A stretch of 64,000 nucleotides of DNA from Bacteroidota bacterium. Lineage in GTDB: Bacteria; Bacteroidota; Bacteroidia; UKL13-3. A program made the position numbers and the translations under genes. The notes under the pieces are model-generated. The model made no database searches. It was not told where the DNA came from and was given only the letters and a program-made list of their open reading frames with translations. Within the stretch, counting starts at the first letter, position 1. Every line of letters begins with the position of its first letter. The stretch covers positions 78,748 to 142,747 of the forward strand of contig CANHVU010000006.1 in NCBI GenBank assembly GCA_947464275.1, given 5' to 3'. This document shows, piece after piece, positions 58,901 through 64,000 of this stretch.

Positions 58901-61065
58901 CCTACCAAAAATTCCTTTTTATCATCGGCTGAAAATAAAGATTTTTTTATGAACAAGATGCGTTCTTCATCTGCAGTTTTAAACGAAGTTTCGTATGAAT
59001 CTTCTGATTTGGTTTCAAATAATTTTTCATCTTTTGCCAAATAGTAAGCTGCCTCTTCTGGTTCTAAAAACTCTTTATCAGTTTTTCCAATTATTTGTTC
59101 TTTTTTTAAATTTATTAAATTAGCATAAGCATCATTTACCAATACCCATTGGTGTTTTTTATCTTTAACAAATACAGGGTTTGGAATTGCATTTAAAATA
59201 TTATTTAAGAAATTTTTTGAGCTAATTAATTCGTTTTGAGCAACCTTTAAAGCTGTAATATCACGAGCTATGGCTTGTACACCCGAAAATTTTCCATCAT
59301 TATAGATTAATTGTACATTTTGTCCTACCCATATCTCTTCACCTTTTTTGGTAACAATTGGAAACTCTAAATAAGTTACAGCATTAACTTTATAAGCTTG
59401 ATTTAAATAAAAGGCTTCAACCGTTTTTTTATAATCGGCCCTTACTAATTGAATATATCTTTTTTCAAGCAACTCTTCAATTTGAAAGCCAGTAACTTTG
59501 GTAGCTATTTCATTAACATAAGTAAATTTACCTGTGGCATCAGTGTAATAGAACATATCTGTTGCACTTTCAATAAGTAACCTAAACTTACCTTCGCTCT
59601 CTTTTAGCTTTTGCTCGGCTTTATGACGCTCCATAGCACCACCTATATTATTGGCCAAAGTTCTAATAACACTTTCATCAGAACCTGTCCAATCAGTTGC
59701 AACAGTGCAGTTGTCAAAGCCAATAAAACCCCAAAATTGCTCAGCTATAAAAATTGGGACAGCTATTAATGATAATATATTTTGCGGTTCTAATAAACTT
59801 TTCTCTATTTCAGGAAAATCTTTTACCAATCCCTTGATTGCTTTTCCTTTCGTTAATGAATTATACCAACGCTCAAATCCCGTTTCAATATAAGGCAAGT
59901 TTTGCAATTCCGGATTATCAATTTGAGGTTCAATTCCATCTTTACTCCATTCATAACGCTGGCTCATTGCCTGCACATTTCCTGGCAATAAATGATTTTC
60001 GAAAATATAAACCCTATCTACTTTAACCTCTGAACCGATGCAAGCCAAGGCATTGATTATGGCTTCGTTAAAATCAACATTGGTGAGCAACATAGATGAA
60101 GCTTTGTTTATTGCTTTGAGCAATCTATCATTCTCCACCAATCTGTTCTCAGCTAATTTTCTATCGGTAATATCAACCACAAATTTTACAATGCGTTTAA
60201 CATTACCTTTTTCATCTAGTACAGGATTATAGCTTCCAATAATCCAAAATGGTTCCCCATTTTTCTTAATGCGTTTGAATTCGCCTCCTACTATTTTCCC
60301 GCTACCTATTTCTTCCCAAAATTTTTTATATTCTTTGTTCTCTACCTCATCATTATGAACAAAAATTTTATGTTGTTTGCCTATGATTTCATTTTTTTCA
60401 TGTCCTACTAAATTTAAAAAAATCTGATTGGCCTCTATGATTGTTCCATCTGGTTCAAACTCAATTACTGCAGTAGTTCTATTGATGGCTGTAAGTACTT
60501 CGGCTAAATTTTTCTCGCTTTGAATTAACTTTTCTTCAGCAATTTTGCGTTCAGTAATATCAAACCTAATGGCAATAAATTGATGCGGAACACCATTATC
60601 GTTAACTAGTGGAATAATGTTAGCATTAGTCCAATAAAAAGTTCCATCCTTTCTTTTATTCCTAATTTGTCCTTGCCAAACATTACCACTTTTAATGGTT
60701 TGCCACATATTATCGAAAAAACTTTTTGGATGAAAATCAGAATTAACAATATTATGATTTTGACCTACTAATTCACCTATGGAATAACCAGAAATATCGC
60801 TAAAATTTTGATTAGCAAAAACCATAATGCCTCTTGCATCAGTAATAGATACAATGGCAGCAGTATCTACAGCTGATTTAAAATCGGCTAATTCCTTAAA
60901 CGACTCTTTTGAACTTAACTCAAGTGTTCTTTCTAACTGGTTAAAGTCATCTTGAAACGAAACATACGATGAATTAACCAATTGAATAAACTCCAATATC
61001 TCTTTTGAGAACTCAGGATTATCGCCAAATAGTTTTTTAACTTGTCGTTTTAGTAATCTATGCAT
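55903..61065 (-). CDS. Soluble hybrid sensor histidine kinase with ten PAS domains and one GAF domain
   Basis: This 1720-residue protein has no signal peptide or membrane helix, so it is cytoplasmic. In order it has two PAS domains (about 60-305), one GAF domain (about 310-490), eight more PAS domains (about 495-1490), a HisKA dimerisation domain with the phospho-acceptor His in FAYIVSHDLKAPLRG (about 1510), and an HATPase_c domain (N box FTNYISNGIKYNNN, G boxes VADNGEGI and ESTGVGLAIVKKI). Most PAS units end in the linker DITERK or a variant, which lets them be counted. No receiver domain or response regulator is next to it. It is downstream of the FIST protein gene on the same strand, 68 bp apart, pointing to a shared signalling unit. 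Confidence 0.94.
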   Translation of the reverse strand: MHRLLKRQVKKLFGDNPEFSKEILEFIQLVNSSYVSFQDDFNQLERTLELSSKESFKELADFKSAVDTAAIVSITDARGIMVFANQNFSDISGYSIGELVGQNHNIVNSDFHPKSFFDNMWQTIKSGNVWQGQIRNKRKDGTFYWTNANIIPLVNDNGVPHQFIAIRFDITERKIAEEKLIQSEKNLAEVLTAINRTTAVIEFEPDGTIIEANQIFLNLVGHEKNEIIGKQHKIFVHNDEVENKEYKKFWEEIGSGKIVGGEFKRIKKNGEPFWIIGSYNPVLDEKGNVKRIVKFVVDITDRKLAENRLVENDRLLKAINKASSMLLTNVDFNEAIINALACIGSEVKVDRVYIFENHLLPGNVQAMSQRYEWSKDGIEPQIDNPELQNLPYIETGFERWYNSLTKGKAIKGLVKDFPEIEKSLLEPQNILSLIAVPIFIAEQFWGFIGFDNCTVATDWTGSDESVIRTLANNIGGAMERHKAEQKLKESEGKFRLLIESATDMFYYTDATGKFTYVNEIATKVTGFQIEELLEKRYIQLVRADYKKTVEAFYLNQAYKVNAVTYLEFPIVTKKGEEIWVGQNVQLIYNDGKFSGVQAIARDITALKVAQNELISSKNFLNNILNAIPNPVFVKDKKHQWVLVNDAYANLINLKKEQIIGKTDKEFLEPEEAAYYLAKDEKLFETKSEDSYETSFKTADEERILFIKKSLFSADDKKEFLVGVITDISEIRQQQNEIYLLNKITEQISDAISVADYDGKMIYVNESRAKVLSKTREEMIGSTVMQMEKLFPTVNEWREHFNEVKEKGELLIEGINIRKDGSEYPVEASVKYINVDGNELIVAAVRDITERKLQQKEILDKSQILNAILTEMPSVLFRLNKDGIFTQLQGAGTKRLGMVDGQLLGQNVFDVFNEKDYPEVNKQFQHALKSLEPNYSIMEGNDANGHWFFDNFTFKDITQEDGLVGFALDITERKLIEAKLQESETRFRSLAQNSSDIITILKPDGVTVYESPSFFRIFGYEENEVIGHNIFEFVHPDDFGIVQNEFQLGLERGGVSDAVEFRFKHKNGSWVYIEAIGNNLLDVQGINGIVINSRDITERKKAQEEVQNLKEFYEKILNEIPADLVVFDKDHNYLFINPLSIKNPELRQWMIGKDDYQYCEYRNRPIEIADKRRLLFNDVVKGKKQFEFEESVLQENGKKNWMLRRMFPVINELGNVINVIGFGLDITDRKLSELKLQESEERLSLAINSANLGIWDWNLQSNVLIWDDSMYKVFDVDPKDFNGHYDAFEKTLHPEDKEKVNEGVAKALAGPDDYIDNFRILDRNGNVKYIAAFSKTFRNEDGTARRMIGVNFDITETKLAEFKILKAQRELEEAQHIARVGGWEIDREKRSITWTSEMYNIHELPLDYVPTIATSYDFYTDDTRALVVEKFKAAIDNLEEFELEAKIKTAKGNIVEIRTKGVPVIENEKVKGIRGIFQDITKEKEAERQLKEYAVELEQKNRELDQFAYIVSHDLKAPLRGINNLSLWIEEDLGDQIEGEIKASFDMMRGRVKRMELLINGILEYSRAGRIKQESATFELKPMLDELVESLSPAENIKIIIPDNLPKVTAERISFEQIFTNYISNGIKYNNNPNPVIEVSYTINKGMYEFCVADNGEGIEKQFHEKVFVIFQTLQSRDTYESTGVGLAIVKKIVEDKGGKVWIDSEKGQGARFYFSWPVEF

Positions 61066-61133
61066 AATTCACTAATTGAAAACATGAAAATGCTTTTTAA
61101 AGCATTAATTAGGTAAATATTTATTTTTAAAAA

Positions 61134-62279
61134 CTACAATTCTTTAAAGGTAGTAATAGTCATTGTTTGGTTATGCAACTCGCACTTGGCATCTTTTGAA
61201 AAAGGAGATATTTCGCCATACGAGTAAAATCCGCAAAGTGTAGTATTATCGCCTAATACTTCTCTTACACCTTCTACTTCTTCTTCAACCAATTGTTTTA
61301 ATACTAGTTTTCGTCCAACACAACTGATAAGAATTGCCAAATCGGGGTTAGTGGTATTATTTCCAAGCAATGTACTATTAGCTGCACCTACTGCACCATC
61401 AATTAGTCTATCAAAATTGGCTTTCATTAACCTTACATACGAACCTTCAGGAATATCTCCAGCAAAGGTTAATGATTGCTCCTCTTCATTTACCGCTAAA
61501 ATAGTCCTAACCACTGGTGTATCTTCTTGTTTAATACGTAAATTCAATGGAAATAATAGGCCCGATGCTGGCAACTCTTTTACATAATCGTCTCCAAGAA
61601 AAGATTTATATAAATCCAGTGCTGGTTTGCCGTCTAGTTCAAAAAGCACGTTGTTTTTTGATTTGGATACCAAACGCTCAATTCCAAAACTATCCCAACC
61701 TCCAAGCGAACCATAACCAATACTAATGCTTGAGCCGTAAAAGCCTAATGCAGCAATGGTTTTGCTTTTGCTATTGGCATTTTCAGTTACAATAAAGGTT
61801 TCTTTAAAATTAGGTCCATCACCAGCTAAACCGCCAGTTACACTCACACCTTCGGGTAAATGAGCTCTTAATCCTTTTACTAATTCAGAGCCATTCACAT
61901 TTAATCCGTCAGACAAAACAAATACGTGAACCAAATCTTGCTTATCAAGCATTTCAATTAATTTACTTCCTGCCTCATAACTATTTGAAGAGTCTGTAAT
62001 TTCTATACTTTTATATTGTAATTGTGTTTTTTCAAACAAAATAGCAGTAGCTATAATGGTATCGTCAAATACGTTAACATCGCTAATTTCGCCAGAGGTA
62101 GAACCTCCTAAAAAGATAGCCTTTGAAAACTTGTTTTTGATTTCATTTAAGTTATCAGCATTTTTAATATTGGAACTGGAGCCAAAAACCAACACCAAGT
62201 TAGCATTGTTAATTGAATCATCACCATTAATAAAATTCCAACCTTGTTCTGGGGTAAATTTGTATTGAGCTGTTTTCAT
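61134..62279 (-). CDS. FIST domain signal-transduction protein
   Basis: This 381-residue protein has FIST_N (about 20-225) and FIST_C (about 230-365) domains, proposed to sense small ligands such as amino acids. Typical segments are KAIFLGGSTSGEISDVNVFD, then VSVTGGLAGDGPNFKETFIV, then VGRKLVLKQLVEEEVEGVRE and TTLCGFYSYGEISPF near the end. There is no signal peptide. The neighbouring multi-PAS kinase gene is 68 bp downstream; FIST genes often accompany large sensor kinases, so the protein may deliver a signal to that kinase. A -7 box lies inside an inverted repeat upstream. Confidence 0.92.
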   Translation of the reverse strand: MKTAQYKFTPEQGWNFINGDDSINNANLVLVFGSSSNIKNADNLNEIKNKFSKAIFLGGSTSGEISDVNVFDDTIIATAILFEKTQLQYKSIEITDSSNSYEAGSKLIEMLDKQDLVHVFVLSDGLNVNGSELVKGLRAHLPEGVSVTGGLAGDGPNFKETFIVTENANSKSKTIAALGFYGSSISIGYGSLGGWDSFGIERLVSKSKNNVLFELDGKPALDLYKSFLGDDYVKELPASGLLFPLNLRIKQEDTPVVRTILAVNEEEQSLTFAGDIPEGSYVRLMKANFDRLIDGAVGAANSTLLGNNTTNPDLAILISCVGRKLVLKQLVEEEVEGVREVLGDNTTLCGFYSYGEISPFSKDAKCELHNQTMTITTFKEL

Positions 62280-62292
62280 AAGATTATGTATT

Positions 62293-62319
62293 TAATTCAA
62301 ATGTAATTTATTTGAATTA
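62293..62319 (-). promoter_or_regulatory. -7 box inside a 9-bp inverted repeat, upstream of the FIST-kinase unit
   Basis: On the minus strand TACATTTG (62305 down to 62298) matches TAnnTTTG and ends 18 bases before the FIST ATG. It overlaps an exact inverted repeat, TAATTCAAA (62293-62301) and TTTGAATTA (62311-62319), with a 9-nt spacer. A dimeric repressor bound there would block the promoter. Confidence 0.45.
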
Positions 62320-62339
62320 TTTAATAAACTTATTTTACC

Positions 62340-63083
62340 TCAAATTTTAAAATATAAATCGCCTAGTGTATAATTTACTGTATCTTGATCGCTTAGTTCA
62401 ATTAAAGCACCAGATTTTATTCCAAAACCCTTGTATCCTAAAGGTTTTAACAAATCTAAAATTTGTTTTCTGTTTTCGGCATTGCTAATTTCTATTTGAA
62501 TTAGGGGCTTAAACTTACTTATGGTATTAATTAAGTGAGGAAATAAATGCACTTCATAACCTTCTACATCACATTTTATGAAGTCTAATTTCTCCATATT
62601 GGCAAATAATTCATCAGGAATTTTCATTTCCGCCTCAAATGTTGCCAAGGCCGAATTATCATCCTTCGAATCTAATACATGTGTTAATCCATGTCTAAAA
62701 ACACCATCAATTACTGGTGTTCCCATTTCAATTTTTTTATTCTCTGCACCTAATGCAGTTTGATATAAAGTAATATTATTTAAAGCAAATTTATGTGCAT
62801 TGCGTTTAAAAACATTGGCAAATAAAGGCACTGGTTCAATGGCATAAACCTTACCATTAGCACCACTTAATCTTGAAATATTGGTACTGTAATAACCCAC
62901 ATTGGCACCTATATCTATACTTACAAAACCTGGTTTTATAAGTTGTTTTAAAAAAAACAATTCTGGATATTTTGCTTTTAAAAATCCTGCATTGGTAATA
63001 CGTAAATACGCATCGCTAACTATGGCTAAGTAACCCTCTAAACCAAGGGTTTTTAATAAAATACTGCGTATTGCTTTCTCCAT
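62340..63083 (-). CDS. FkbM family methyltransferase
   Basis: This 247-residue S-adenosylmethionine-dependent O-methyltransferase of the FkbM family starts its Rossmann fold with FVSIDIGANVGYYSTNISRL (about 53), has YAIEPVPLFANVFKRNA (about 80) and the MEKLDFIKCDVEGYEVHLFP motif (about 162). FkbM-type enzymes methylate sugars, lipids or small molecules; no substrate is suggested by the context. Its ATG lies 5 bp downstream of the DUF4834 stop, so the two genes are probably coupled. No terminator separates it from the FIST gene. Confidence 0.9.
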   Translation of the reverse strand: MEKAIRSILLKTLGLEGYLAIVSDAYLRITNAGFLKAKYPELFFLKQLIKPGFVSIDIGANVGYYSTNISRLSGANGKVYAIEPVPLFANVFKRNAHKFALNNITLYQTALGAENKKIEMGTPVIDGVFRHGLTHVLDSKDDNSALATFEAEMKIPDELFANMEKLDFIKCDVEGYEVHLFPHLINTISKFKPLIQIEISNAENRKQILDLLKPLGYKGFGIKSGALIELSDQDTVNYTLGDLYFKI

Positions 63084-63088
63084 CTGTA

Positions 63089-63319
63089 CTACTTTATCTC
63101 TTCAAAATCAACATACTCTCCAATGTTTGAGCTATTGGTTTTGGTTTTACTTTTATTTGAAGTTTGTTGATCGGGTTTTATTTTAATTTTACTTTCTTCC
63201 TTGTTTGGATCATCATGAAAGTTTTGTGTATTAGAACCTGGTTTAAAATTTAGCAAGGTGCCAAATAACAAACGTGATACCACATAAAAAAGAAATAAAT
63301 ACACTAAAAATTTAAACAT
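63089..63319 (-). CDS. DUF4834 family small membrane protein
   Basis: This 76-residue protein has one N-terminal membrane helix (FLVYLFLFYVVSRLLFGTLL, about 4-23) followed by a hydrophilic Lys/Ser/Asn-rich tail ending GEYVDFEEIK. The helix plus the FDEDF-like end marks the Bacteroidota DUF4834 family, whose function is unknown. It is 5 bp before the FkbM gene. Confidence 0.8.
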   Translation of the reverse strand: MFKFLVYLFLFYVVSRLLFGTLLNFKPGSNTQNFHDDPNKEESKIKIKPDQQTSNKSKTKTNSSNIGEYVDFEEIK

Positions 63320-63454
63320 AACAATTTACAATTATTGATTGAATAACTGTATTACAAAAATGGTACAATTATTTATATTTTGATGTAATTATTTATGATT
63401 CTTACTTACAAAAACTTGCAAAAATCTGATATACTGACAATAACCAAAAATAAA

Positions 63455-63503
63455 TTAGCTGCTATTTTGTCAAAAAAAATGGCAGCTAATTTATTTAACA
63501 AAG
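63455..63503 (-). terminator. Intrinsic terminator after the OmpA-family gene
   Basis: TAAATTAGCTGC (63461-63472) and GCAGCTAATTTA (63492-63503) form a perfect 12-bp stem. On the minus strand the run TTTTTGG follows, 10 bp past the OmpA-family stop. Confidence 0.75.
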
Positions 63504-63512
63504 CCTACAAGG

Positions 63513-64000
63513 TTATTTTTTATCAATTAATTTATATAACTCGTCTAACTTAGGAGTTAAAATAATTTCTGTTCTGCGGTTTTTTGCTCTGCCTTCAGGT
63601 GTATCGTTACTTGCTTTTGGCATGTATTCACTGCGTCCTGCTGCAGTTAATCGTTTTGGACTAACCTTGCTTAAATCGCTTAAAATACGAACTATATTAG
63701 CAGCACGCTCCGTACTTAAATCCCAATTATCCTTAAAATTTATGGTGCTACGCAATGGCACATTATCAGTATGACCTTCAATCAATACATCAATATCAAG
63801 ATTTTTATTTAACACCTCACCCAATTTTTTAATAGCTTCCTGTCCTTTTTCTTCTATATCAGCGCTTGCTGACTTAAACAATAATTTATCGCTTAAAGAA
63901 ACATACACTTTACCATTTTTCATTTCTACAGTTAACTCTTCACTATTAAAGCTTAGCAATGCACGTTTTACAATTTCGTTTAATGCATTCGTGATTGAAT
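63513..64000 (-). CDS. OmpA/MotB-family peptidoglycan-associated protein (C-terminal part, runs off right edge)
   Basis: Visible are about 160 C-terminal residues of an OmpA-like protein. The frame is open to base 64000, so the start lies outside the window; a TTG at 63959 is inside the gene. The peptidoglycan-binding OmpA domain is clear: LLFKSASADIEEKGQEAIKK, then VLIEGHTDNVPLRSTINFKD, NWDLSTERAANIVRIL and the closing ASNDTPEGRAKNRRTEIIL with the Asp and Arg that bind diaminopimelate. The long N-terminal part cannot be judged. Spacing to the DUF4834 gene (about 190 bp) holds the terminator. Confidence 0.93.
   Translation of the reverse strand, partial: SITNALNEIVKRALLSFNSEELTVEMKNGKVYVSLSDKLLFKSASADIEEKGQEAIKKLGEVLNKNLDIDVLIEGHTDNVPLRSTINFKDNWDLSTERAANIVRILSDLSKVSPKRLTAAGRSEYMPKASNDTPEGRAKNRRTEIILTPKLDELYKLIDKK

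Overview
The window is a strongly AT-rich chromosomal piece of a Bacteroidota bacterium (class Bacteroidia). This rests on the gliding/type IX secretion translocon gene sprA beside ruvA, several proteins with T9SS C-terminal sorting tails, lipoproteins, a fused ccoNO oxidase gene, a bacterial GGGP synthase, and promoters of the Bacteroidota type (TAnnTTTG -7 boxes, with no Shine-Dalgarno sequences needed). I see no rRNA, tRNA, CRISPR array, phage or complete insertion sequence. Genus cannot be fixed from the sequence alone.

Layout. 0-4 kb: sprA (5' part only), ruvA, a MORN-type protein, an LpxH-like phosphoesterase and a VanZ protein. 4-10 kb: a cbb3 oxidase cluster on the minus strand (ccoNO, a 51-residue ccoQ, ccoP, a terminator, ccoG, ccoH and a TauE/SafE-like copper-type membrane protein). 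10-11.2 kb: a gene-free block with nested palindromes around four tandem copies of a 126-bp unit, then another long inverted repeat. 11.2-13.5 kb: a Crp/Fnr-family regulator whose N-terminus is frameshifted, a membrane protein, and YCII and SRPBCC proteins. 13.8-32.6 kb: a beta-1,3-glucan (laminarin-type) utilisation locus. 33-36.5 kb: a decayed alpha/beta hydrolase, a HipA-like kinase with a DUF3037 partner, a T9SS remnant and GGGP synthase. 36.6-40 kb: UDP-glucose dehydrogenase, UDP-glucuronate decarboxylase and a MOSC protein. 40.2-49.7 kb: an inorganic-carbon uptake cluster (DabA, DabB, SulP transporter, two porins). 49.9-55 kb: tatA, gatA, a lytic-transglycosylase-like pseudoenzyme, ndk, a DUF3108 protein and a haem-motif T9SS protein. 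55.9-64 kb: a 1720-residue multi-PAS histidine kinase, a FIST protein, an FkbM methyltransferase, a DUF4834 protein and an OmpA-family protein cut by the window edge.

The most notable system is the glucan locus. Nine minus-strand genes are packed almost end to end: a secreted glycosidase fused to an outer-membrane beta-barrel, a surface lipoprotein, a GH16 laminarinase, a cytoplasmic phosphorylase of the GH94/GH149 type, a GH17 lipoprotein, a GH30 lipoprotein, an MFS transporter fused to a cytoplasmic GH17 domain, and two soluble GH17 enzymes. A NUDIX-fold regulator with a degenerate NUDIX box and a T9SS-secreted two-repeat protein flank it. There is no SusC/SusD pair. The inferred flow is surface cleavage (GH16, GH17, GH30), outer-membrane passage possibly through the glycosidase-barrel fusion, inner-membrane import by the MFS-GH17 fusion, then cytoplasmic trimming by GH17 and phosphorolysis to glucose-1-phosphate.

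The oxidase cluster fits life at low oxygen, and the DAB/SulP cluster fits concentrating bicarbonate for anaplerotic carboxylations. A small set of TAnnTTTG boxes (TACATTTG, TACTTTTG, TATTTTTG) placed just upstream of genes helps choose several starts.
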